NCBI GenBank assembly: GCA_009760855.2
Contig: WPIO01000032.1
Span: 781,501 to 845,500 of the forward strand
Reading direction: 5' to 3'
DNA: 64,000 nucleotides
Source of the DNA: Cristatella mucedo
Lineage: Eukaryota > Bryozoa > Phylactolaemata > Cristatellidae
The position numbers and the translations under genes are program-made. Of this stretch, positions 52,310-64,000 are shown piece after piece. Within the stretch, counting starts at the first letter, position 1, and the number at the start of each line of letters is the position of its first letter. The notes under the pieces were generated by a model that did not search any database, was not told where the DNA came from, and worked only from the letters and a program-made list of their open reading frames with translations.

Positions 52310-54680
52310 TGGATTACCAACTGCAAACCAGTTTGGATGTGGTATCCCTGTTTAAAGAAGCCTTAGTGTTAGCAATCTTGTCTATCTAAAAGTAGCAGAT
52401 TTTACTGCACAGGTAATGTGATCTTCAAATGAAAGGTCAACATTGAATAGGAAATCTGTATTTCGCACAGATTCAGCAAAACGTACCCTGATAGAGCCGA
52501 TTTTAGGCAGTACGTTTTCCAGTACCCGAATCACGCTTCTTTTTCTATAAATTGTATATTGGTTTCATCATAAATCAATTTTAGATAGTTTTCTGCCATC
52601 TGTGTGTGGATGTTTTCAATACATGCAGCAAGGGAGTTGAAAGAATTTGATGTTCTGGAGGGCTGGGAGGGATCAAAGCGACAATACAACTGACTGTCAT
52701 CTGTATAGATGTGAAAGCCTAGATTGTATCTGGCAACCACATAGGCAAGAGGGAGAGAGCAAACTGCGATAATAACCGGACCATTCACAGTGCCCTGAGG
52801 TACCGCATACTTCAGTGATCAATCGGATAATCATTGCCAATTCATGTCAATACTCTGGAGTCTCCCACTGAGTAAGGACCTTAGCCGTTGCAGCCCAGCA
52901 CCAGTGATGCCTAGGCTAATGATGAGAGATAAGATAAGAGGGACTCGAGACGAGACTTTGCGATCGATAGTATCAAAAGCTACCGAGCAACCTACTAAAC
53001 AAGCAGATACATATTACCCAGGTCTGCATTACTAAATCAGTCGTTACACACAAGACGCATTACTGACTCGGCAAACTGATAAGCTCTAAAACCAGGTAGG
53101 AACTTGCTAGTGAGATTTCAAGTTTAGCTATGCGAGTTCAGCTGGTCTGTAAAGTCTCGTTCAAGAGTTATTAATTGGAACGTTAGAAAAATGACTGGGC
53201 GGACGTAGCTCCAGTTTTCTTGGTCTAATATTGCTTTTTTGAGCAGTTGCCATATTACAGCATTTATAAAGCTGCTAAAACATCTCCTGAGGTTAATGAA
53301 ATAGTCATGATGTTATTTGCGTATGTCAGCAGCAGATCTATCTACCATCGGAAAAGGACAGTAGTAAAAATGTCTGAAGGACTAGTAGTCTTCTTTGATT
53401 TGGGTATGAACATCCGGATGAACTCACTAGTGACCTCCTTGAATATAGACATTGAGGTGCTACATTGAATTGATCGACAAGACTCCCGGATCGATCCTGC
53501 CACCCTAGTGATAGAGTCCTTGATCATATCTTTCTTGTTAACCAAGCCGCTAGAAATTCGTCAGCTAGATCCTTAGAAGGAGCACTGAAAAAGAAACTAA
53601 ACTGGGAGAGATTAATAATAATGGATGCATTGATGGACGCATGAAATTATCGTAGAAATTAGCATTTTTGGATTGCGCATCAGTGATTCAACAGTGCTTT
53701 AATTGAAGCTTGACTTGCCATCGCTATTATTGATTGGTACGATTTACACTCGTCCTCGTATGCCTGTCGATGAATAATCGCTTCTGACCTTGCTCATGCT
53801 TTTCAGCATTGCTCTTTAGTGTCTGTGGCTAACCGTAGGTCTCGTGAGTGAGGGTGCACAGTGAAAACTCGTTGATCATGTCAGCTGGTGTTGTGCGGAT
53901 TACCGTTCAATGTGGTATATTGGTGCAATTTACCATTAATGACAGGTCTAAATTGGGATTGGGCAGCAGAGGCGACACTGATATTCACGCATGGACACCA
54001 TCGATGTCAAGGGTCTTGAGATTTCTCGATTCAAAAATGATTTGAGGTGAGGAGGATGGCACACATGATTAAAAACGATAATAATTCATTAGTTATAGCG
54101 CCCTGAGATATTTTAGACTTAATGAGACCGGAATATGGTCCAATAAAAAGAATGTAGTTATAATTGGCGAGGATAGCTTGCTGCTGTAGGAAAGATTTGG
54201 TCAAGGGTTTGACCCTGGGCATTAGTAGGGCTATGCACATGAGCCACAAGAGAGAATGAGTCAACTAGTGCACACAATTTTGAGCTGAAGGCGTCAAATA
54301 GGTTGTCAAAATGAATTTTGAAATCCCCCACAACTAGGAAAGATAAAAATGTGTACACAGAATTAAAATGTGATCACGTAAATCTAAGATAAAGAAGGAC
54401 TTGGTGCCTTGATTAACTTAGAGTACTGACAGCAGTGGTAGCTTGCTGTGGGATGAATTTAAAACAATAGATTTGAAAGGCTGCTTCAAGGGGACTGCGA
54501 AGGTCTTGTAATAAAGGATGTACTTGCGATAATGTGACTGCTTATGCAGTTTTGATTGATCTAAGATAAGAAAGAAGGAAAATATTGTTAGGTTTGCGTC
54601 AGTAATGGTCGGGTGGATAACCAAATTTATCCGGATGTCGTTCAAAGCGAGCAGGTCAAGGCCTATTCGTATACAACTCG
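52310..54680 (-). pseudogene. LINE-B ORF2 remnant (endonuclease and RT), minus strand
   Basis: Reading right to left: LNDIRINLVIHPTIT (about 54590-54640), endonuclease core VVGDFKIHFDNLFDAFSSKL ... DSFSLVAHVHSPTNAQGQTLD (about 54210-54335), the SSFLVNKKDM-type linker (about 53500-53580), a gap in the RT palm, HIYTDDSQLYCRFDPS (about 52655-52710, YTDD in place of YADD), LKLIYDE, and LSFEDHITCAVKSATF at about 52400-52440. No frame is open for long. It lacks the 3' UTR and tail, so it is truncated on the 3' side too. Confidence 0.85.
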
Positions 54681-55748
54681 GCTTATTATTAGAGGCAGCT
54701 AGTACGGCGTCCTGCTACGAAAACTATACTCACCGCTGGCTATGATCACTGTATTCATGGCAGACTAGACGGCATGCTATACACACCGTGCTCATATAAA
54801 AAAGAGTGCTTCCTATTAGTATACATATACAACACGTTTTAACACTGTGATACTTATTATTTGGTAGGTTTTTGAGGCACATAATTCTCTCAAGTACAAG
54901 GAGTAGGTTGGTTTTGAAATCGAGGAAACCGCAGAATACAGTTGCAAAATGGAATTGAGACGCTCGCTGTCTTTATCGATGAGAAAGAGTGAGCGAGAGA
55001 GAAAGGCAGCCAGTACGGAAGCTGAATATAGTAAGGGTCAGAGTGTTAATCAGCTTGTTGTTGTTACCGTAGGCTGATTTTTGCCGTCTTCTGGCCTATT
55101 TTGATGTCAAGCAATTGCTTCAAGCACAGCAACCTAGTTCCTAGTCGCATCTGCAGATTATTCAATACGGAGGGTTTCCGGGCTCTGTGCGAGTATGTAA
55201 CTCCGTCTTGATGTCACAGAGCAAAGAGAACTAATTTCCATTACTTTAGAGCCTAGTGCATTGCATCCCCGGTGTATAAGCTTCGAATACTAGATTTCAT
55301 CAAAGGCCAGCCAACCTAGTAGGAAGATGCTATGTTGCCTCGCAGCCGTGGCGGTAGGCAAATGAACATTCGTGGCCCAGAACCTTTTGATGGGCTGTTA
55401 TAATCAATTTTTATGTCAATTTTTGCGATGGCTTGGTATTGACCCAGTAGTCATGTGTATTAAAATGACAGTTAAATCTTGCATTTAGAAATAAACGTAC
55501 TGAGTAAGAAATATAAACTTAAATCTTTTGGTTTTAGTGTCCAGTATTTTCATAGATATTTGCAAAGTCTTACTTTTTACCAACTTTGTCACTTTTTACG
55601 TTGTCTCATTTACAGGTTTTATTAGCTCTAGCTATTCTGCATAACCAAACTTAGTTGCTTATATCCTCAAAATGTAACATTCCTAGCTAATAAAGGGAAA
55701 ACTGGAGTGACAATAGTTGATAGATAAGCTTTCCATGCCTAATTTGTT
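54681..55748. other. Intergenic AT-rich DNA, nothing recognised
   Basis: No coding similarity and no repeat shared with other parts of the window. Confidence 0.45.
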
Positions 55749-55756
55749 CATAGCAA

Positions 55757-56090
55757 CGACAACTACTCTCCAACTGCCGACTACGGCACATCTTTTTCAG
55801 CGGTCATGGACTGCTACTTCTATGCTACTCACTACCTGAACTGCTTTCCAGACTCTGCAATGCTTCCCACTTTCTCTTTGTTGCGTGAGACGAAGTCTGT
55901 TGGCTACCGAATGCGTACCGAAAGCCGTTTAGGCTGTGAGTGCGCTATACAAAACTCTCCTGCGTAACACCCACATGGTCTTTATGAATTTGTGGAGTTA
56001 CTGACGGAGATACATTACATTACATTACATTACATTACATTACATTACATTACATTACATTACATTACATTACATTACATTACATTACAT
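55757..56090 (+). mobile_element. LINE-A 3' fragment with long pentanucleotide tail
   Basis: Plus strand: the TYSPTADYGTSF-type block, CYFYATHYLNCFPDSAMLPT, TKSVGYRMRTESRLGCECAI, 3' UTR with GAATTTGTGGAGTTACTGAC, then TACAT repeated without error. CATAGCAA occurs at both borders (55749-55756 and 56088-56095), a plausible target-site duplication that overlaps a few bases of the element. It looks like one of the younger copies. Confidence 0.92.
56011..56090 (+). repeat. (TACAT)n tail of LINE-A, 16 units
   Basis: Sixteen perfect TACAT units. Other LINE-A copies have three to five or none, so this one has either kept or expanded its tail. Confidence 0.97.
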
Positions 56091-56095
56091 AGCAA

Positions 56096-56607
56096 AACAT
56101 ATTGCAAATAAATATATATTATTTCGATAACAACCTTCTGTGAACCTACAATGCTAACTGATACTTGATTCAAAATTCAGCTGTGCTTCCTTTAGAACTA
56201 GTTTAGATATTTTTATATTTTTCCAGCAACTATGGTTATGTATCGATCACGCTGCATGAGCTTATAAATTAATTCCAACAATAGTAGTCTTAATGCTACT
56301 AAGCATTCATGGCAAATAATACATTTAAGATAGGAACTATAACTGAAAACTTAGCGCTTGTTCAGTACATACATTGTAACTGTCTATTAACATCTCAATG
56401 GAATAATATGAACAACGTCACAGTTTAGCATCTTGCTTGTCTTTTTAGATTTTTAATCTTATTTTGCTGTTTTCAACTGCCTTTTTTCCAAAACGGTGCT
56501 TTTCACGATTCCTAAATGTGATTACCATTCGCAAAGGATTGTAAGAAGTGGATAGTTCTTTTGAAAGTTTGAGCGACAACCCGAGGATTTCGGCAAACCC
56601 AGGTGAG
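56096..56607. other. Intergenic DNA, nothing recognised
   Basis: Short unique AT-rich stretch. Confidence 0.4.
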
Positions 56608-56790
56608 CAAAAAATCCCAGCTGCTTAAACAACCTATTTTTGTACAGCGACAGAAGAGCCTTTACGGCTATCACCACCTCTTGCAGTGGCGATACAGAAT
56701 CGCCCAACGCAGGAATCGAACCCGCGACCTCGGGACCGAGGTCATGAAAGCAACCGTCTTACCTAGTGTGCCATCACGGCTAGAAGTGCC
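56608..56790 (-). mobile_element. SINE-2 copy, full length
   Basis: Minus strand: TAGCCGTGATGGCACACTAG (A-box region), GAGGTCGCGGGTTCGATTCC (exact B-box consensus), a GGGCGATTCTGTATCGCC hairpin, CACTGCAAGAGGTGGTGATA, GTCGCTGTACAAAAATAGG and GTTTAAGCAGCTGGG. It is the best match to Pol III box consensus among the SINE-2 copies. Confidence 0.93.
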
Positions 56791-57578
<788 letters not shown>

Positions 57579-60500
57579 ATAGTAGGAACCCTCTCACCAT
57601 TTCTAGAAATGTGCTGAATATATAGCTGTGTTGCTTTTATGACTGTAGAGTAGTGTTGCGGTTAGTTCGATACCAGGAACTCTTGGCGCCAGTGAGGCAT
57701 ATGGTCGATCGCAATACGGTGCTGGGCAAATTGGAGACGTGCCAGTTTTTCAATATCCAGTTCTCAGATTTCTTCATCCATCGATTCTTTCACAGTGTGC
57801 TTTGCCCTAAAATGGCTCTGTTCCAAACCCACCGTCTGTTCTAGCCTACAGATTAGTTTGGCGATTTTTTAATCAAGTCTTTAGCAACATACTTTTAGTT
57901 ATCTGACCAGTAGCTGTGTTGCGTCGGGCTCTGTACTGTCATATCTAAAGTGCTTCTGAAACTTGAATGTCATGATATTGTGCTGGCTTGACTAAAAGGC
58001 TCTTTAGTTCACTGTGTGTTCCTAATTTCACATGAAAGGTAAGATTCTGATTTCATTATTATAAGTGAGATCAACAATCTGTAAACACTAGTCAGGAACG
58101 GCGAAGAGCTGGCGCACTGTAGATCGGCTTTCCTCATTTGATTTAAACCTAATTAGTCGTTTCGTGATAGAAGGAAGCAGCTATTGCCCACACGTCGTCT
58201 TTCACTAAGATGAATGACCAACTCTATGGGTTAATAAAAGGGCGAACAATTTCTATAGCATTTAGGGAATACAGTTTCGAGCTCAGGCTTTAAATTTTAG
58301 AATATAGAACTCGGTGTTTACGGTTCATGGTTTTCCGTCTACCGCTTGCGCCCTACTGCTTAAGGCGTGGGGCTTCCGGCTTAAGGTTTGCGGTATACGG
58401 TTTCCATTATCCAAATTCTGGTTTTCATTTTCTATTTCCCGGTTTCCGTGTTCCAGTTGCGATTTACAGTTTTGCAGTTTGAGGTCCGGGGATTATGGTT
58501 TAGGGTTGGATGTTTGGTATTTGAGGTTTAGCTTAAAAAACAATTAACCCGATACCTGGTACTACTATGGTTCCAGTCATAGGTTTATACTCTACAAGTT
58601 TCAGGGAGCTTCAGGAAATTTCAAATCACTTGACTATTGATAGCGGTTACAGCTGTTACAGCAATGGGCTTTAATGAATGGCAGCAAGTGATCACTTTTA
58701 TAGCCCCTGCCTTTTGCAAAACTATTATAGATAGAAAACCTACCGATGCCGTAGCCATGTCAGTCTGTGATTTTATTCTTTGTAAAAGCCTACACGAAAA
58801 CCTCAACAGGCACTGTACGAAGGGCAGCAAATAATTCAATGCAACACATATCGACCAGGAATGCACTTTCGATTGTCAAAACCTTACTCGGAACTCATTT
58901 ACATATTTATATTACATTTCTGAGATGCCGTCTTTTTATCTAAGCTGTCTTGTGGTAGCTAATGCGACCAGAGCTAAAACTGCCTTATATTAATGGCCTC
59001 CTACTGCCACATGTCCTCAAAGTGCAATGCCAACAGTTTATAATGATTTTTCTGTAGCATATCTGGTAAACCTGATTTCATTATTAAGTTATCTCATAAA
59101 TGATGACTTGTTAGCCATGAACACCTCACAGTAACTTTACACAGTAATGGCATGATTAGCAAGTGAGCCGCCGTGTTTGGCTGCCTCAATGCCTACATTA
59201 AAGAATACCCATTCAACTCTCTCCTAGAGAAACACTGATTCTACTGGCTATATTAAAGAAATAGACCACAACTATAATTTATAAGTCATATAAGGAATAA
59301 TCTATGACTGTAATCTCAACCTGTCGGTTGTCACCTCTTCGGGGGGGGGGGTCTATTGACCCTTTTACAGGGGTCGCCTAAGACCATTAGAAAATACGCA
59401 ATTCCGACGGTCTTAGGAACCGACATTGTTTTTGTAATCAATAGCTACCATTTAATTATGTTGAATTTGTAACAATGAAAATATATTCTGCGTGTAATCT
59501 ATTCACATTACGATTTCATAGTGGAAAATTACCTGTTATGAAGTAGCAACTCAAATTATTTTATAGTTTTGTGTCTCCACAACAAGAGGAACTGTATTAA
59601 GGGGTCGTGACATTAGGAATATTAAGAACCGTTGCTTTATGAGCAGTGCAGAGCCCGGCCGACTCACTAGAAACTTAGACCATGCTTCTACTGATTGTAT
59701 AAGTATCTACAAAGCTAAACAATTATTATAGTGGCTCGTCCCTAAAAGAATACTATTAAAGTAGCTATTCTATCCTGTGGCGGAAAACTGTCCCAGGATG
59801 GCATGCTCGGTGTAGCTAAAGGTTAGTGAATAGCTACAATTTGTTTCGTGTGGCTTCAGACGCAGTTGGTTCAGAATATGTTTGAAAGACATTTAGGCAT
59901 ACTTTCAGCTGCACTCCGTCTATACGTACCCCATAACATGAACTGAGCACCAGAGGCCAGAGAGCAAACATACGGCAAAGCTGTGCTAGGAGAACACGGT
60001 AAATGAAAAAGTTAGCATAAAATAAATACATTCTTCTAGCCGTTAAGGTGACACACAATCAGCCGGAAATGTGAGGTAACTGTTAAGCGGCAGAACCAAG
60101 ATAATTTCACATCACTTATATCAGGGACAAACTGTTAAATTTTAATGGCACACACCAGCGGCTGGTAACCTGCATTATAGTTATGATTGTGCATACCTAT
60201 TTTTGCTTTGCATGTATGCATAGATTGTATTGCTCGTTGCTAAGATTCGTGAATTATGCATTAACATAAGAAAAGAGCCGCCACTTGGGCCGGTCCACCA
60301 GCTGAGTCACTGCTCTGATGGCAGGAGTAGAAAGCATAGTGCCTGATTGTTTGGTATTACAGGCATTTTCTCCAACCACTAAGCATGCTCTTCCTCAAAC
60401 GTCGCTGCGAATCTCTCGAACTTAGTGTTCATCAGACCTGATATAACTCCACTCAAGCACCACTGTGAATCTCTCAAACGGAGTGTTCATTTGGACTGGT

Positions 60501-60649
60501 ATAACTCAGGCGGCTCGACTTTACTTTTGCCTTTAGAATCCTCGTTTATTGAGAGCTTAAACCCTGGTAATAAGTGACCTCGTTTCTGAAAAAATTCTCA
60601 ACCTGCCCCACTAGACTGAAACTAGGCTAAAATCAATAAACTGCCCAAT
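57579..60649. other. Intergenic DNA, no gene recognised
   Basis: About 3 kb without LINE or SINE copies. It holds a quasi-periodic GGTTT-rich stretch (58310-58540) and a G run (59341-59350). ORFs at 58314-58866 are short and unassigned. Confidence 0.45.
58310..58540 (+). repeat. Degenerate GGTTT-rich quasi-repeat, telomere-like words
   Basis: Irregular units such as CTTAAGGTTTGCGG, ATACGGTTTCC and TATGGTTTAGGGTTGG recur every 11-14 bp over about 220 bp. Real TTAGGG arrays are absent; only isolated TTTAGGGTT words occur. Confidence 0.5.
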
Positions 60650-63100
60650 AATTTAAGATGCCACTCTGACTGTTTTCTCCTTTTTTCAAACCCCCAGATC
60701 AATCGAAACTGGAGGTGCAGTCGCTATTATCACTCACTTGAAATTTGAAATCAAGCAATTTATAGTGCCCTCAAAAAGTCTTTCGAATCGATTATCTTGA
60801 TTTCACCCGACCACAAGCTACCGATTGTGGCAGTAGTCTGTTGCCCACCAGGTACACAGTCCTCGATTATCTCAGATTTCTCTGATCTTATTTCGATTCT
60901 GTGTGCAAGACATTTATCTTACAGCATTATAGGTGATTTCAAAATTCATTTTCATAACTTATCTGACACTTCCAGCCCTAAATTTCGTGCACTGACTGAC
61001 TCATTCTTTCTTGTGGCTTATATACATGGCCCTACTTACATCAAGGGTCAAACGCTCAACCAACCTTTCTAACACAGCTGCATTTTTGGATCACCTATTA
61101 TTATCAATTCCTGCTTATCTGACCACATACCGATCTCATTCAGTCTACAATGTGTGCCCCCTTCTCCTCATCTAAAATATCTGTGAAACGCGAAAGCTCA
61201 AGGTCCTCGGCATCGATGCTGTCCGTGTGAGAAAGTCTCTTCGTCTCTGCAGCTAAATCCACCTTCCGACCTATCATCAGCTTAGATGGCTACAACGCGA
61301 CACTAGCTTACGTGCTCGACGACTTCGCACCTCTGACAAGGCACACTATGTGTCCTCTCCCACACGGCATTTGGTTTTTCACAGACATTAAACTAGCTTG
61401 GTCTACTAAGCCCTACTTTGAAGAAAGCAAGCAGAAGATCAGGGCAGACTGTCCATCGGCAGGCACACGAGGACTGCAGATGTACATCGTACCAATCAAT
61501 CCTTGCAAAGATCGAGTCTAGCTTCTATAATATATCTTGTTAAATTGCAGGTACGTGATCCGAAAATGGTTATGTCGCCGATCGACCATGTCCTTAACCA
61601 CCGCCAGGTTAGCTTCTTACCCAGTGATCTAGCTGTTTCCTCCTCTAGTTTCTTTGTCAACAAGATAGACAATATCAGGGAGTCCATCCCTGAGACGGAA
61701 GCATCTGCCCTGGAATGCTGTCCCTCAATTCCATCCAGCACCTACCTGTTTTGCTCAATGTTTTGGCAGCTTTTGATATTATCGATCACCGATATCACCT
61801 TGAGCACCTCTTATATCGTCTGGGAATCACTTGCGATGCACTGCAACGGTTCAGGTGCTATCTCAGTGACAGACTTCAGAGTATTGATATGAATGAACAG
61901 AGATCATCCAAGGAACCTCTGAAATATAGGGTACCACAGGCTTCCGTACCTCGTTCTTTTTACCGTTTATACTCTCCTTCTTGCCGATGTTATGGCCAAA
62001 CACAATATAGGCTTCTACTTCTATGCAAATGACGCTCCTTTGCACCTCAATTTTGATCCCTAGAAGCCCTGCAGCATGTCGAATTCTCTCAACTCCCTTC
62101 CTGCATGTATTTATGAGAACCGCATGCTGGTGGCAGCAACTTTTCTAAATTGAACGAAGATAAAAGTGACTTATTTTTTACGGGTGAACCAAGTGTGATC
62201 AGACCTTTAAAAAGCGAACGCTCAAAATATCTCCCGTTGAATCTGCACGAAATCTTGATGCCATGTTACAAAGTGACCTTATATTAGACGACCACGTCAG
62301 CTCCACAGTCAAGTCTGCATACTTTAAGCTACATAACATTGCTGAAATTCGCGCTTGTTTAGACATTGATACGGCATCTAAGTTGGTCCATGCATTTGTG
62401 AAATTCCATCTTAACTCCTGTAACTCACGGCTTACTTGTCTGCAGGCCTGTGCAATCAGAGCTTACAGCTGGAGCAAAGCTCTGCAGCTAGGCGTGCCTG
62501 TCGTGTGCTTAGCAATGTCCACATCTCACCACTTTTCACTGACCTGCACTGGCTCCCAGTCAAGCAATACTTCAAACTCAAGGTTTTGGCATTCATTTTA
62601 AAGTTATTTCATTGTTTGGTTCCAGCCTACCCGTCAGGTCTATTTACCCACCAGGCTAAGCATCCTAAAAACAGCTTCCAGGAACCGAACTTTTTATCTG
62701 CAGGTCGTAAAAATAAATCTCAAATGCTATGGACACCGTGCCATCAGTTCGTATGCTCACAAAGCATGGAACTAATTCCCGACTTGGCCACGACATCTCC
62801 TGACTTGATTGCATTTAAAAACGCACCAATTCATAGGAGCACATAGTGGGTCCCCTTGAATAATCCTTAATGTGCTTATGGATTCTGACACTGTTGCACA
62901 CTGCCACTAACCAAACTGGTATGCAGACCCTGTGCACGTCACCCCTATGTTATTCTTGTGGTTTATCATGCATGATACCACTCATCATTCAATCGCGTTT
63001 CGTTTGCAGCCAATGTAGAACACCTAGAAAGAGATTGAGTTATCTGAGAGCGCGCTATCAAGTGTATTATTATTACTCTTATTATTATTCATACTTAGCT
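60650..63100 (+). pseudogene. LINE-B ORF2 remnant, most complete plus-strand copy
   Basis: Plus strand, in order: GGAVAIITHLKFEI and VVCCPPGTQ, SYSIIGDFKIHFHNL (endonuclease, about 60690-61070), SDHIPISFSL, LDDFAPLTRHTMCPLPHGIW linker (about 61310), a SSFFVNKIDNIRES block, LAAFDIIDHRYHLEHLLYRL (RT motif A, about 61770), a decayed VPQASVPRSF, YFYANDAPLHL (AND in place of ADD), LILDDHVSSTVKSAYFKLHN (about 62280), HWLPVKQYFKLKV, KSMELIPDLATTS, then the 3' UTR, hairpin and ATT tail at about 63080. Frameshifts and stops throughout. It shows the full element order: endonuclease, RT, 3' hairpin. Confidence 0.9.
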
Positions 63101-63520
63101 AAACTGCAGCACCAGCATCAGCCTCCTCATGCCCTCAGGTCCTGTCTGAATAACGAATGGGCTGTTATTTTTTCCACGTCAAGACCGGCGTTGACAGAAG
63201 CTTAAAATCTTAAGACCCTAGACTGCTGAACATACTTTCAAGATTCTTAAACCTCGACAAATAACCTTTTGGGGCCCGAATAAGTCACGTTTGTCTTAGC
63301 CGTTCTGAGCTTTTACTTCCATACTACTCTAGCTGCAACATATCTTCTGAATAAGTGTTATTCTTCTCAAGTTCTCTTTGTTTCTTGAGGTGAATTCTGC
63401 ATGCAATTGAATGCATAATGTAATGCGTTCAGATTAATATTTCACTGCACAAACCAACCTTAGTAACATCAAAAGTCTTATTTCTTTCGTGGAGTTACAA
63501 AACTGGATGCATTACTTTAC
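63101..63520 (+). mobile_element. LINE-A 3' fragment, degenerate
   Basis: LAKLQHQHQPPHALRSCLNN and a shifted VKTGVDRSLKS-type block, then FLEVNSACN-like decay and TTTCGTGGAGTTACAAAACT near the end. Plus strand. Confidence 0.7.
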
Positions 63521-63534
63521 AATACGACACCCCC

Positions 63535-63815
63535 TTTCTAGACGATATTTGAAAAAGAAACTAAAATTCATTTATTTATCCCATCAGTTAGTAGGTTCAT
63601 GTAAATCATCCACTGTGTTCTGATTCGTTCTGACACTGTAGATGTGGCATGCAAACCATATTTGCTCGCTGAAAATGTGCCTGTCAAGTCCAACAGGTCA
63701 AGGTTGTTTTCTATAGGCATGTTATTGCTAAGCATTCGATCGTGCTTCCTTTACAGCATAACTTATGTGTCTTCGAAGAGTTAATTTTTCTGGCTGAGCT
63801 ATGAAACTTAGTTAT
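63535..63815 (+). mobile_element. LINE-B 3' end, degenerate
   Basis: DDI-KKKLKFIYLSHQL resembles FKKKLKTHLF; then TTCTGACACTGTAGATGTGG, ATTCGATCGTGCTTCCTTTA, CAGCATAACTTATGTGTCTT and a ruined hairpin. Confidence 0.65.
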
Positions 63816-64000
63816 TATGTATCTGACTGTTATATACCTCAATTTTTTTAATTGGGGCTGTAAACAAAACTTGAAAATCCAAACTTTCATTATTCAAAGT
63901 TAAACCGTGAGCCTTATGCATTAAAAAGACCCTCCACACTAAACCCTAAGCCTAAAGCCCTAAAGAGTATTTTACAGGTTGTAGGACATCCCCGCCTGGA
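63816..64000. other. Window end, telomere-like words
   Basis: AT-rich DNA with CTAAACCCTAAGCCTAAAGC at about 63939-63958, a degenerate CCCTAA-type stretch. Too short and irregular to be a telomere array. Confidence 0.4.

Noticed and set aside
56691-56785. tRNA gene, suggested by A and B boxes (also at 16020-16080 and 28850-28920)
   Set aside because: The sequences recur in several copies with a common non-tRNA body and a LINE-like tail, and I could not fold a full cloverleaf. They are SINE heads.
63935-63970. Telomere or chromosome end
   Set aside because: Only a few irregular CCCTAA-type words, no array, and other sequence surrounds them.

Overview
This is animal (metazoan) nuclear DNA. 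It shows a multi-exon gene with GT-AG introns, tRNA-derived SINEs, CR1/L2-like non-LTR retrotransposon fossils and long microsatellites, and no prokaryotic operons. The one gene I can identify differs enough from vertebrate sequences, notably in its N-terminus and the exon 9 linker, to suggest an invertebrate. I cannot name the species.

Left part (about 1-29.4 kb). A single minus-strand gene occupies this half: an orthologue of RABGAP1 (GAPCENA), a PTB + kinesin-like + TBC-domain GTPase-activating protein for Rab GTPases. I rebuilt 16 consecutive coding exons by hand. All have GT-AG borders and compatible phases, and the joined frame is 2,424 nt (808 codons) with no stop. The start codon is at 29336 and the last visible exon ends at 889. 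The C-terminal coiled-coil exons lie beyond the left edge. Both TBC catalytic signatures (IxxDxxR arginine finger and YxQ glutamine finger) are intact. Introns range from 127 bp to about 3.7 kb and hold most of the retroelement copies in this half.

Right part (about 29.4-64 kb). After a CpG-rich stretch upstream of exon 1, the DNA becomes visibly more AT-rich. I find no convincing host gene in it. It is a graveyard of two main LINE families plus minor relatives. LINE-A ends in a CATTA-type pentanucleotide tail. LINE-B has an L2-like 3' hairpin followed by (ATT)n. The best-preserved LINE-A RT copy (47.4-49.0 kb) keeps its YADD motif but carries two nonsense codons. LINE-B copies at 52.3-54.7 kb (minus) and 60.6-63.1 kb (plus) keep recognisable endonuclease and RT segments, both decayed.

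Two tRNA-derived SINE families with recognisable Pol III A/B boxes recur. SINE-1 shares its 3' tail with LINE-B, and SINE-2 has a tail resembling LINE-A. This suggests two parallel SINE-LINE partnerships, which is the most system-like signal in the window. Other points of interest are a SINE-1 copy abutting the exon 8 splice acceptor, a probable twin-primed LINE-A insertion, a nested LINE-B tail with a visible target-site duplication, and a perfect 15-bp-arm palindrome. I found no CRISPR array, bacterial-type mobile element or toxin gene, and no convincing new protein-coding system.
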